64,000 nucleotides of DNA from Episyrphus balteatus (taxonomy: Eukaryota; Arthropoda; Insecta; Diptera; Syrphidae): positions 68,966,277-69,030,276 of the forward strand of contig NC_079137.1 of the NCBI RefSeq assembly GCF_945859705.1, in the 5' to 3' direction. Positions 43,771 through 55,541 of this stretch are shown one piece after another. The notes beneath the pieces were generated by a model. It was not told where the DNA came from. It was given only the letters and a program-made list of their open reading frames with translations, and did no database searches. The position numbers and the translations under genes are program-made. Each line of letters opens with the position of its first letter. Position 1 is the first letter of the stretch.

Positions 43771-45070
43771 TCTCTTCGTTTGTTTGATTGAAAAATGGTG
43801 CGTCAATTTGTATAATTAAAATAAGTGAAAGATATTTTACATTAACCCATACCGACAAGATAGTTTTTGTTAACAAAAAAGAACAGGGTTAAATTGATGC
43901 CATTATTTACCAATCGTATAATTAAAACGAAGTTTAAGACATTTATGAACGAAAAATTGCTTTCTTACAAAGATGTCAAACGAACAAGTCACTTAAAAAA
44001 ATATTATTAATTGCGATCGAAGAAAAGTAAGAAGCACATATGCAAATCAGTGTTTGTTGATTGTTAATAATCATATATTAATTGAATGAGACTTAAAACT
44101 AATGCCTTCATATTATTTCCCAGTCGACACTTGTCATAACAGATTGTATCTATTAATATTTTGATATCGTATTAAATAAATTCTTGTAAAATAATTTATC
44201 AATACTGTTGTTTTCTCTTAGATTTGTCTATTAGAAAAATTGTCAAGTTTGTGATTTGACAGATTAATGAATTTAATGAAAATAATAAAAGAAACAAATG
44301 AATTTCTTGTTAATAAAATTGAAAACAATTTTTTAATTCTTGTTTTCGTTTTTATTGTGTCCGGATATAACTTGCAGATAATGCAATTTTAAATAAGATC
44401 AACCTATCTTTAAATTGAAATCTCCTATATTGCCAATTGCATATACAAAGATACATATTTTGTTATCAACTAAAATAACAATTTTAATGAAAAGATTTGA
44501 TTCTCAACAACTTCATTCTAAAAAAAATTGTGGTTCTGATAACAGAGATAGACTTAATTAACTCGCACTTGAAAAATTTAAAAGATAGTGTTTTATTAGA
44601 TAATACAGCAACGTCAAGAGATTCATTTAAAGTAATCAATTTATTTGTTACTCATAAACTACTTGACGTACAATCAAAGTATCAATGTTAATCAATTACA
44701 TACATGAAATAGAGATTTTTACAATTTAATCCAAAGGCTTTGTTGTAATTTTAATTGATATTTAATGAGATACATTATAAGATTTACAGCGTTTTATAAA
44801 ACTGAATTAAATTTAATTGACATAAATTTAAATATGTAAGTGTAAAGCTAACTGAAAACTTAATAATAAGATTTTAATAGTTTAAACAACGAAATTAGTG
44901 TAACTTAAATGATATATTTGAAATTATTTATTTGGTTTTATTATTCAGAAACGTGCCACAGTTAATTTCAGTTTTAAAAGTAATTTCATAATTTTTTGAC
45001 GTTTTTTTTGACGTGAACCGCGGCTGTATTTACGAAAAAGCGTGACTCATTGTCACGTTCTACCTAAGTC
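43771..45070. other. gene-free AT-rich stretch
   Basis: No exon or clear repeat is recognised. It is upstream of ABCG and may belong to its first 5'UTR intron. Confidence 0.4.
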
Positions 45071-45200
45071 TGTTAGCAGTGTGGCCAAGTCATATGAAGT
45101 TCTATAGAGACCTATAGAGTCAGCAGATCAGGTTGATTTGTTTTTTGAACCAAAGGTCTGGGGTTCGTATCCCAAGACAGTCCAGTGCTTTCTTTTTGAA
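45071..45200 (+). mobile_element. possible tRNA-derived SINE remnant
   Basis: TGGCCAAGTCA at 45082-45092 fits an internal Pol III box A, and GGTTCGTATCC at 45162-45172 is one base from a box B consensus. The boxes are about 70 bp apart, longer than in a normal tRNA, and the flanks do not fold into a cloverleaf I can draw. The segment is GC-richer than its surroundings. It is more likely a SINE head or tRNA relic than a functional tRNA gene. Confidence 0.4.
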
Positions 45201-48200
45201 GCATATTTCAGTGTGTCACCCTAATCTAATTTTTGAGTTCATTATACCAACTTTAATATTCCTTTTGTGTAAATATTTAATTCGATAAACAGTGATTCAT
45301 ATAAAAAATTAAATCAATTAATTTTTATTTCGATATATTTATGGAAAGAAAAACTTGATTTTTAACTAAATCTATTTGTTTGAATCACTTATGACGGAAA
45401 TCACCTAACCATGCAATATTGCTCATTCTTAAATCAAAAAGCTTGGCATCAAAGCCAATGATTCATTATCGAGTATCCGCAATAGTAATTAAAATGCTTG
45501 TCAAATAATGATCATAAATAGCATTCTGTACCTATAACTTCTATATTTACGAGTATGTATAACTTTATCAAGAATCTCAAATAAATTGTTGGGTTTAATT
45601 AAATCAATACAATAGAAAACCCTCCTCAACTATGCAATGAATGTAATAATTTATCAATGATCGGTTTGCATTTGCATTTAATTACATTACCTTTAATGGA
45701 TAAATGCAATATTAAATAGTTTGCACTCATATAGTTTCCTTTAGGGTTAGAATTGGATTAGCAACAAAAAAAAAAATTATCACAAATCAACTAAAAGTTT
45801 ATACCAAGTTACATCAAATAAAAATTCAATTTTGAAACTTGACAAAATTGTACTTTGACTTCATTAAGGGGGTTTTTAAATCACGACAATTTTTTTAAAT
45901 TAAAAAATTTCTAATGCCATTAATATCGTCAAGTCTATGCGACACATTTGTGCACCTATTTAATGTTTCAAGTTAAGTAATCTTCGAAGGTATTTATAAA
46001 CTTGTGGCTTTAGTAATGAATCAAACAATTGGCAAAGTCATTTATAACTTATGAGGTATAAATTCATCATCATCACAAACTTATAAGTTCCAAAGGTGAA
46101 AGTCATAAAAAAATCACCATCGAAATAACTTAAATTTAATTTCTGATTTTTTTTTTTTTGTATTGATGGTTTCTGGAAAACAAAACATATATTTCAAATA
46201 AAAAACCTTTCATCTGGTTTTGTAATTGAAAGTGATCATCCATCTTTTAATTTGTAAAAAAATAATAATTAATTTCTCTTCAAGGCCACAAGACTTATAA
46301 ATTAAGAGGTAATTAATTTTATTAAATTGAATACTATTTTTAATTGTTTCGTATTTTGTTTTTACATAAATGTTTGTGTTTTCTTTAGTTAATTTTTAGT
46401 GAAAATAAGGCAGATGTTGCATTTTAAAAAACCAAATATGTTTTTTTTATCACTTGCACAAAATACTCTTGATATTCCGAAAATATGCTGAGAAGATGAG
46501 GGGGCTCTAGCACCTCCAGCATGAAAAAGCACCATCGGCCGTTCAACAGCTTGGAAGTATTTTCTGTAACCAAAGAGGAACCATCTGTTACAAACCCCTT
46601 CAAGAGTTATTTCTAGGTCTAAACTTCTTAAGTCTTAAATTCCTATGACGAAAAGACTGATCGATCGATAGCGTTACACTTAAAGTTCTTCAAAATTAAA
46701 GCGCTTCGGTATTTTAAGACTAGATGACCTTGACAAAACCTATAATTCCTTCCTTTTTGAAAAACCCCCAGGTGCCACAAAACAATTTAATGTCATGTCA
46801 ATGTGTCATTGAAAAATAAAAAAATTGCAAACAAACATACCAAAAATAACATAATACACACCTATCGTAGATTATAGGAATAGGTACCATTAATATTATT
46901 TAAGTGACTTCTGCAATTAATCCCAAAAATAGAATCGCATTATTATGATGTTTGTAAGAGTCTTTTCATGGTTAAAGATTTGTTAATAACACGTTCCATA
47001 GCTTGGTTAAAATTTTTTTTGATTTGTTTGTATTTAAAAAAAAAAAAATGAAACTTGATCTAACTTAGCTCGAAAGTAACTGTATAAGACCGTAACATGT
47101 TTATTTATTTTTTTTTTTGTGTTCTATGTTGCTTAAGATTCAGTGATGTAACATAAGATTAAGTGATGCGATTAATGTATGTATTAAACGCTGCCGCACC
47201 GGCTCGGGTGCTTGCCGCATATCTTGCGTTTGTTGACTTTATAGAATAGAGGTTTAGATCGGTCTCTACTATACGTGGCTATTTGTTTAGAGGGAATATA
47301 TTGTTTGAATAAATTACTTTTTATTTTGAAATTGAAAGTGATTTATTTTTATATTTGGTATGTTGTTCTAACGGATGCATGTTATTATATACGTTTCGTC
47401 ATCGAAATTCATTGGACTATGGAATGACTATAAAATCGTTCTGTATATGATAAATAAAATTGTTCGCTTAGATCTAATATTTCAATTTGCATATTTAGTT
47501 GCAAATTTTGAGTTGAGTCACAATGTCATATTATTTGCTATTCTCTTTAATATTTAGGTTTATCTATTGGTTAGTGATAAAATCAAAACAGGTTTGTCAA
47601 AAAGCACACTTATCTTGAATTTACTTATTTTCATGCGCATTGACATATCAGTTACCTAAGGTTATTTTACACAACAATTTAAAACAAAAATTATAAGATC
47701 AATTCGAAATCTAGATTAAAATGGTGTCTTTATTTGAAGACAATTCTATAAAAAAAGAAATGGTATATTAATACATATTAACATTGCTGATATAGGATTG
47801 AGTACGAATGTAAAATTTTAGGCGGTGTTTCAATATTATTCAACCATCTTGTTTATAGATTTTTAAATATGAGCTTAATAACTGATCTAGCTAACCCGAC
47901 TGACTTTATTACACCTCAGAATCAATAAATGTAGTGTTGACTAACAATTAATTATAATAAATAAATTAATTTAATAATTAAAAATAAAACATTTTAAATA
48001 TTTTAATAACCTTGAATTATTATTATGGAGCGATATCATGTTCGTTACACTGTTACTTTGTGTTAAACTTTTTCATGTAGCATGTAAAAGAGATGGCGTT
48101 GTTTATGAATTTAAATAGTTTTAAACGCAGTGAATTTAATTATTTAGTCAATGATTACCATGTTTGTTCTATTATAACACTGGGTCACTGTGGTGTATGA

Positions 48201-48719
48201 GTAATTTTTTTTTTATAGACATTTAGAATGTTATTTAGATTTGAATCGCAACAGTTATATGAAAATACTATTAATATCAGTTAAGATGTTTAAGCTGCAT
48301 GTTGGAGATAGGAGGATTGTTGCACGAAGAGAACCAAAGGAAAGACTGATCCGAACCTGGAACACGATACATGGAAAAACTTCTCTGAGTTAAGTTCTCG
48401 ACAATAAGTGCAGCTATAATAAAAGCAATAGGAGGTCCAACAAAGTACTGATGATAGAGAATATTTCTGAGAAGAAATAAAAAAAAAAAAACACTGCACC
48501 ATTAAAACATTAATCTTTTACACTTAAAAATGTGAATGGTACGTAAAAAAAAAAAAAACAATTTTTCGGTATAATCACTACTCACTTTGAGCTCTCGTGA
48601 CCTCGTGTGAAAAATTTTAGCACTTTTAACGTATCTTGAAACGATTAAAACCGCATAAGAAAAAAAAAGAGTCATGTGTGCAATTCACACGTGGTAGAAG
48701 TGAAACCTTAACAAAAAAA
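45201..48719. other. gene-free AT-rich stretch
   Basis: No exon is supported. A small GC-rich island at about 47188-47232 (GCTGCCGCACCGGCTCGGGT then GCTTGCCGCAT) stands out but has no open frame or splice context. A somewhat GC-richer part lies at 46480-46760. Confidence 0.4.
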
Positions 48720-49110
48720 ATTTCCTGCAAAAAAAAAGAAGAAAAAATCTACCTATTTTTTATTCTATCTCCTTTAAATACATGTTTTTTATATGACAAC
48801 TTATATTAATTTTATATCATCTGAAAGCTTATTGTTTCAGCTCAAAATATTTATATCGTCCATAAAACATCTACAAAAAGAGCTTATTTTTTTCAAACCA
48901 AATCACTTTTCATCAAAAATGCAAAAAAAAATCTCTCTTTTAACATCATTAAATATATTTTTTTTAATGACAACCTATAGTAAATTTTATATCATCTGAA
49001 AGGTTATTTCACCTTTTATATAAAAAAAAAAGAATTTTTTAAAGCCAACTATGTCAAAATTTCAAGCTGAGATTACGGTACTTCATGCACTGGTCATCGT
49101 CAACATAAAT
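48720..49110 (+). repeat. dispersed copies of the ABCG intron-1 tandem repeat family
   Basis: Two tandem, diverged units repeat the words ATATGACAACTTATATTAAT, TTTATATCATCTGAAAGCTT and, in the second, ACAACCTATAGTAAATTTTA with ATCATCTGAAAGGTTATT. The end (ACTATGTCAAAATTTCAAGC then TGAGATTACGGTACTTC) matches the end of the diverged unit near 41010 (CCATGTCAAAATTAAAACTG, AGATTACATTACTTC). Confidence 0.75.
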
Positions 49111-50800
49111 GTTTTGAGGTATTTTTCAAGTTTTTCAATTTAAGATTGTGTACTTGTAGAGCTCGTTATTTGTGAACTTGTAGAGCTCGTTATTTGTGAT
49201 ATTACAAATGAAAGGTTATGTTATCAGCATTCATATTAAATCAAATTTGTATGTGCACTAGATCAAAAGATATAACGTGTGTAGAAAAAGAACATCTTTT
49301 TACCGTTATCTCAGAATTTTGAATATGAAATTAATTGAAATTTTGTACATTTATAGTTTATTTAATTACCTATCTACAGTACAAATTTCATTTATCTATC
49401 TATTAAAACAAAAAAGTTATAACAAGTTGAATGTTCGTGTCGCGTTTTCGTTTCATATTATTTCAAATCACTACGGTACTAAAGAAGTTTTCACTTCAAA
49501 AAAAAAACATGTAAAAACATTGTAAAACATGTAGTTATTTAAACACATTTGAAAAAATTGAAAAAAATAATATGCAATTGAATTTGAGCTCCAAAACAAG
49601 TATGCACTTTGACTTTTTTTTTTCATTTTTATTAAAAAAATCGAAATCCTCAGAGCCTTTGACAAAAAACTATTTTTATTTTATTAATTTAAAACACGCC
49701 AACAACGATTTTTCATGTAAACTGTTGAAGTAGACGTAAAAATTGTTTCAAGTTTAGTTTTCAAACGTTATCTACCTACTTCAAAAAAAAAAAAATAAAT
49801 AAATGAAACATGCACTGCAGTACATATTTTATTCAAATAAAATAACCCTGCTTGTTGAGTTCAAGTTTAAGTTTTCATTTTTGCAAAACGACTTATGAAC
49901 TGGGTACATAAGAATAGCAAAAAAAAACACCTGTTTAGTTTTGACTTTCTTTATTGTTTCAATTAAAAAAAAAAAAACACTTGTTGTTTGACTTATCTGC
50001 CACAACAAAAATCGTAGGAATTTATCTATATTAAACTTCAACCCACTCCTCAATTTCAAAATATTAACACAACGGTATAGGTATTTTTGTTTTGATGTTT
50101 TGTTTTCTTTTTTCTGGTTTTAAATTACCATTGGCACTCCATAATCCAAATAAATAAATAAAATTTCACTTATTTAGATGACAAAAAAAGATGACTGAAT
50201 AACACCTACAGACTAACATTATTCACTCTATAACTTCGTATAATTCTTCTTTTCTTCAATTTCAAATATTTTCACAAAATACACTCACAATTACTCAAAA
50301 AATTAAAAAAAAAACTTAAAGTTCAGTTAAAAATAAATTGAATTTAAATTGCATTGGGCTCGTGAATATTTATTTATTTTTTTTTTTTCATCCAATATAC
50401 CTTTTTTTAACATTTCAACTCTTCAATCCTAATAACAAGTTTTTTTTTTGTATAAGGAAAAAAAAATGTGAAGAATACAAAAATATTCACCAAAACAAAA
50501 ACCAAAAAAAAAAAAATAAGGGAAATTATTATGCATTTCTTTTTGAAACTCTTTTCTTTTACCTTCCAATATAATTTTTTTTTCTTCCACTTCTTTTTTC
50601 AAGACATTTATAGAAATCCAATTCGAAGAAAAAAAAAGATAAATATCAGCTGGCTGAAGATGACGATGATGACGAGGAGAAAACTCGTTATTTTTTTGTT
50701 TGAATCTTTTATTTTTTATATTTTTCCTTTCTTTTGTATTTCACTGCACAAGAGAAAAGATACAGATACTTCACGCTTGCTCAATGCAAATAAACACACT
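49111..50800. other. gene-free AT-rich stretch
   Basis: No exon is recognised. A 24 bp direct duplication, built on CTTGTAGAGCTCGTTATTTG, lies at about 49152-49198. Long poly(T)/poly(A) tracts occur between 50360 and 50640. Confidence 0.4.
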
Positions 50801-50819
50801 AAATAACAAATCGTGATTT

Positions 50820-51060
50820 AAGAAGTGAAAAAGGGGTTCACTTGTAGCCGTAGTCGCTGTCGTCGTTTGTTTGGTTTGGTGAAAGAAATTTATTTATTTA
50901 TTTTTCTTTTTTCTTGGCAACACTTTCTCAGAAATAAGAGAATTCTTATATCTTTTTTAACTATAAGTTTGTCGTTGAGTTTACATGAAGCAACCGACCG
51001 ATACGACAACGCGAAACAAAACGACGTTTGTTGAGGACAATTTTTATCAAAAACGAAGGC
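50820..51060 (-). promoter_or_regulatory. CpG-richer island, candidate distal ABCG promoter/5' exon
   Basis: Within AT-rich DNA this segment has many CpGs (GTAGCCGTAGTCGCTGTCGT near 50847; on the - strand GTTTCGCGTTGTCGTATCGG then TCGGTTGCTTC near 51015-50990). ATCGGTCGGTTG resembles the ATCAGTCGGTTG start of many fly mRNAs. It lies upstream of the ABCG 5'UTR acceptor and on the right strand. The assignment is inference only. Confidence 0.3.
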
Positions 51061-51664
51061 TTGAAACTCAAGGCAGAAAATCAAAACTTTGTAATTGTTT
51101 TCAATCTACTCAAGACACCCTGACGTGATTTTTTTTGCTTTGTTTCAATTGAACTTTGATATTTGCCTTATCACAAAATTAAAATACCGAATAACTAACA
51201 ATTAGGTACAATATATTCGAGCAAGGAAATAAGATATAGGCATGAGTAAACGAACATTCATGTACTTTCTGATTCACCGGAAATATAAACAACAATTCGA
51301 AAAACCTTTTAACATCCCTTAATTACAATCATTGATTAATAATGCAATTGTATCTGTGGGAATATGAATTTAAACACAAAAATCAATTTAACGATTAAAT
51401 TCTATTTTCGATAAAATAAACATTTGTACATATGACTATTATTTATTTATCTATCATTAAGTCCGACAGAACATAAAAAAAAAAAACTAATTCAATTAAT
51501 GCCAACAAAAATGAACAATCTCATTAAATGCCAATCTTTTTATGATAGCAGATACTATAGAATTTCCCGCGATATTTTTGTATTAAATTCGAATTCGAAA
51601 AAAATACTAACAATAAAAACCCTTAAAAATGTGAGACGACAACGGACGACGGGGATTGTATGAT

Positions 51665-51751
51665 TTATTTCGTCTGATCAATGTGCGAGTTCAACTCAGA
51701 CTGGGACTGGCCACTTGAGGAGGCTTCCAGCCAGCTCTCCAGCTGTAGATA
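51665..51751 (-). CDS. terminal coding exon of an unidentified - strand gene
   Basis: On the - strand a long pyrimidine tract ends in TTCGTACAG, followed from 51751 by a 28-codon open frame (YLQLESWLEASSSGQSQSEL NSHIDQTK) and TAA at 51667-51665. The exon is about 50% GC against less than 30% in its surroundings, and the sequence looks like a polar protein C-terminus. A second AG nine bases in would give an in-frame exon three residues shorter. Upstream exons must lie to the right, possibly beyond this window; I found none up to 64000. I do not recognise the protein. Confidence 0.6.
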   Translation of the reverse strand, partial: YLQLESWLEASSSGQSQSELNSHIDQTK

Positions 51752-52506
51752 CTGTACGAAAAAAAAAGAAACAAAAAAAATCAAATTGAAAAGTAAAAAA
51801 AAACAAAAAAAAAAAACAAAAAAAAAAAAACTATTGTTGTCGAGTCGCCCTGGTTGATGATGACTGTTTTATATTGACTATGACTAGATTGCTAGAAGGT
51901 GTGTTCTCCCTGGTAGGTATAAAGTGGACACAAATTGTACCTACTTACTCAGGCTAGATAGATACAATTTACGCTATGAATATGTGTTTTTTTTTTTTAC
52001 AACACACCGCAGGAATATACCTAACGAAAATTTTACAACACTATTACATTACGAAGAGTATGTACATAAGAAGGAAGTGAGCATAGTAGCAGTAGCTTCT
52101 ATCTTTTTGTATACTTGTACTTTTAAAAAAAAAAATGTCTTATATTAAATTGCGCTTGGGTCGATTAATAAATTGCAACTTTAATTGACACTATTAGGGA
52201 TGGGTGACAATAGAACATTTCTTTAGAGAGTGTTTCTATAGTAGCTCTTTAAAAAAAATTTAACTATTCATGATTTTAGATCACAATTTAATAAGGTATA
52301 CTGTTTAATAAATTCGATATCTTTTTCTTTTTCATATTTTTCGTTATCAAAAGACATTTTAACGTTTCCTTTTAAGAAGCGGAAGCGTTTAACTAATCTT
52401 CATATTAGAAAACAAATTTTTATTTTCGAAAAATCAAATACGAGACTTTTAAAAAATTGAAATTTAATTTTTAATACAGTAAAATAAGGAGAAAAAAGGG
52501 GTAAAT

Positions 52507-53926
52507 CTCGGAATGAATGTTAGTAGAAATTTTTTTTGCTCAATATCTTCCTTTTACCATTCTATAACATATCTCAAAAGTCTAGAAAAATCTCATGTCC
52601 GCTTGTCGCGATTTCAAGGTCAAATCGCGAAATGGAGATTTTCAAAATTAGCAAAAATAGGCTATGGTATTATATACACATATGATACATGATTTCAAGG
52701 TATTTTTTAATGCTGATTCCAAAAAATCTAAAATCAAGACAATCTGACGTCTCTGGAAAAATGTATACCTGTTTTTCATCTGTCAACTCATATTATTATA
52801 ACAGTTGCAAACTTGCGGCCGAAAAACCCTTAAAAGTTATGGTAGATAAACCAAATTTTGCATGAAGATTTTAGAATCCATCATTATTAAAAATCAAAAC
52901 AATCCATTAAAAAAATATATATACCTACGAAATAATGGTATTTTTTGATGGAGGGGCAAATTTTAGGATATGCACTAAAGAAGATTCTTGTTCATCTTAG
53001 GAATAAGTGCTAATAGGCTAATTTTTTCTTTTTAATCTTTGTTTGGATATTCTTTAACTACCCTCAAAAATCTAAAAAAATCTCATGTCCGCAAGTCCTA
53101 ATTTTCTTGGTTTGAAGATAAGGTGCAGATTTGAAAAAATTGAAAAACTACTCTTCAGATATTTGTGTCAGATCAACATGAATAAGGTACATTACTTTTC
53201 AGGGATGGTCATATTGATTTGTTTGTGGGTTTTGTTGGAATCAGCGTTAAAAAATACCTTGAAATGATATGGGTTATGTTGGTATACATATAAGAATCTA
53301 AAATTTTCTTATTATTTTTTTTAAATCTGCACCTAACTTAGTTTAACCTGGAAAATAAGAACTTGCGGTCATGAGATTTTTTTAGATTTTTGACATAAGT
53401 TATAGAATATCCAAACAAAGATAGAAACAAAAAAAATTAGCCTATTAGCACTAATTCCAAGATTGTACCAGGATGTTTTTTCTCAAAAAATACCATTTTG
53501 TCATAGATATAAATGTTTTTTTGCATTGCATTGTTTTGATTCTTAATGATAATGGATATGAAAACCCTCATGCAAAATATGATTCCGCTACAATTACTTT
53601 TAAGGGTTTTTCGGTAGTAAGTTAGCAACTATTATAATAATATGGGTTGAAAGATGAAAAACAGGTATAACCTTTTTCAGAGACGTCAGATTGCCTTGAT
53701 TTTAGATTTTTTGGAATCAGCATTAAAAAATACCTTGAAATCATGTATCATATGTGTATATAATACCATAGCCTATTTTTGCTAATTTTGAAAATCTCCA
53801 TTTCGCGATTTGACCTTGAAATCGCGACAAGCGGACATGAGATTTTTGTAGACTTTTGAGTTATGTTATAGAATGGCAAAAGGAAGATATTGAGCAAAAA
53901 AAATTTCTACTAACATTCATTCCGAG
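52507..53926. repeat. second long palindrome, diverged arms of about 0.6 kb
   Basis: The left end CTCGGAATGAATGTTAGTAG is inverted at the right end (CTACTAACATTCATTCCGAG). Pairing continues through GCTTGTCGCGATTTCAAGGT / ACCTTGAAATCGCGACAAGC, GGCTATGGTATTATATACAC and AAGGTATTTTTTAATGCTGA to about 53140 and 53310. The loop is about 170 bp. Identity is visibly lower than in the 14.3-15.7 kb palindrome, with many substitutions and small indels. It sits just upstream of the terminal exon at 51665, so probably in an intron of that gene. Confidence 0.85.
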
Positions 53927-53936
53927 GTTAAATCCT

Positions 53937-54179
53937 TATTTGACTGGATTATTTAATTTTATTGGAAAAGGCAGAATTAGGTTTCACAAAGCAACTAAGG
54001 CTATTGAAAATGTTGATTTGGAAAACCAGTTTTCAGATAGAATACCATGTGATTTTAAAACAAAACAACTTGTAAAACGAAGAACAGACAAAACAAACAA
54101 ATCTCTACGCAAGGAAGATCTTACTGAAAAAAGTTTTTTCAATAACGTAAAATTCTTATACTGGTTAGAAAACTTTTAA
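53937..54179 (+). pseudogene. ORF fragment next to the second palindrome (doubtful)
   Basis: Immediately outside the palindrome's right end a frame of about 80 codons stays open (YLTGLFNFIGKGRIRFHKAT ... KSLRKEDLTEKSFF ... WLENF). It has a coding-like, Lys/Glu/Asp-rich composition but no ATG of its own near its start and no recognised domain. It may be a remnant of a transposon or host exon. Confidence 0.25.
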
Positions 54180-54480
54180 CTGTCTTAATATCTACTAGTA
54201 AGGGAATTAAACTCATAATTTTTTAAGTTGCATTATTATTTTTAAGTTTTACCTCTTTCAGTAACACTTTTAAGTGAAAGATAAAATTTACAAATTTTGC
54301 TTATAATTATTATGTATTTTTCATATGGTTATTTGATTAGAAAAATACATATAGTTTTTTTCAAACCGTTATTTTTTTAAAGAAAAATAGTGGTTATAGC
54401 CCATAATTACTGTTATAATTTGACTAGAAAATCAAACAAATCATGTTTCATTTTTTATTTTTATACATTTCAGAATTTAA

Positions 54481-55024
54481 CCCTTTCGAACCCAAGCTAT
54501 GAAAATCAATATTAAAAAAATATTTTTTCAGTATTATCGTGTCAAAAACATCACAACTAAGAAATATGAATAGCAAAAAGTTATGTTCTAAAATAATAAA
54601 TAGCAAAATTAATGTGTTATTCTCATGTTACATGTAAGTAACATACACTGCCTATGACCACCAAAAAAAAGTCGGACAACTGAGGAAATAACTTTTTATA
54701 GAACAATAATGTATGCTACTTCTTCTAAGCCAAAACACAAAACACTTTTTGGATTAACATATTTTATATTTTTTTTTTCAAAATTATGACCATTATAAAA
54801 AAATTAAAAAAAAAAAAAAAATGTGGATTTCAGTCCCTTTTTCGATAAAAAAAATAAAAAATTAAAAGTATGATATTTGACTAACTTTTTGTACTAATCC
54901 AGTAACTAGGTATGAATTACTATCTTTCAATTAAGCTAACGAAACCTAAAAAAATATTTAATGGAATATTTTTTACGAATTTTTAAAGATATGTTACATG
55001 GGAGTAACGCTGGTACCGAAAGGG
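54481..55024. mobile_element. piggyBac-type MITE with TTAA target-site duplication
   Basis: The element starts CCCTTTCGAACCC and ends GGTACCGAAAGGG, giving 13 bp terminal inverted repeats with few mismatches. It is flanked on both sides by TTAA (54477-54480 and 55025-55028), the hallmark of piggyBac insertion. It is 544 bp long with no transposase ORF. ATGTTACATG is repeated near 54624 and 54990. Confidence 0.85.
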
Positions 55025-55291
55025 TTAAAAATGAATTTCAATATAAGAAATACTTCAAAGAAGGTCTTTTCCTTTTGCAAAACCAAGCGAAATTTCTAAC
55101 ATTTTCACTATCAAAATAGTGCGAAATGCTTCTATTTTAGTACTGCATGTAAAAAATATGAACTAAGTTGAAGTGTTCAACAAAATTGAATATATAATTT
55201 TTCGATGTGCCAAAATATACTTTGCTAAAGAAGAATTTGACTTCTTAAAATTTTGTCTGACCTCAGTAAAAAGTAAAATTTTGTATACCGT

Positions 55292-55541
55292 CGTCGTCGG
55301 TCTCATAAGGAAACCTCGTAACTGCACCTTTTTTCGAAAATGACTTTTGAAACCAATTTTTTAGAAAATATGTCAGCGGAGCTACCCATTTGAAGTCATT
55401 CCGAAAACTCTTGATGGACTTAAATTCAAATTTTATAGAGCACTTTACTCCCCAAATACTCCGTTGTTTCTCTACTCTTTTGTCTCTCCTGTAAAATTTT
55501 GATTTTGGGAGTTACGAGGTTTCCTTATGAGGCCGATGACG
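55292..55541. mobile_element. MITE, TCGTCGG family copy 4
   Basis: The left end CGTCGTCGGTCTCATAAGGA then AACCTCGTAACT pairs with the reverse complement of the right end (AGTTACGAGGTTTCCTTATG then AGGCCGATGACG) with few mismatches over about 34 bp. The total is 250 bp, matching the 255 bp of the copy at 598. An internal TTTTACAGGAGAGACAAAA (- strand, about 55480) matches CAAATTTTATAGGAGAGCAA in that copy. Confidence 0.8.

Noticed and set aside
47188..47232. GC-rich island suggesting an exon
   Set aside because: Stops in the relevant frames and no adjacent splice signals; left as unexplained.
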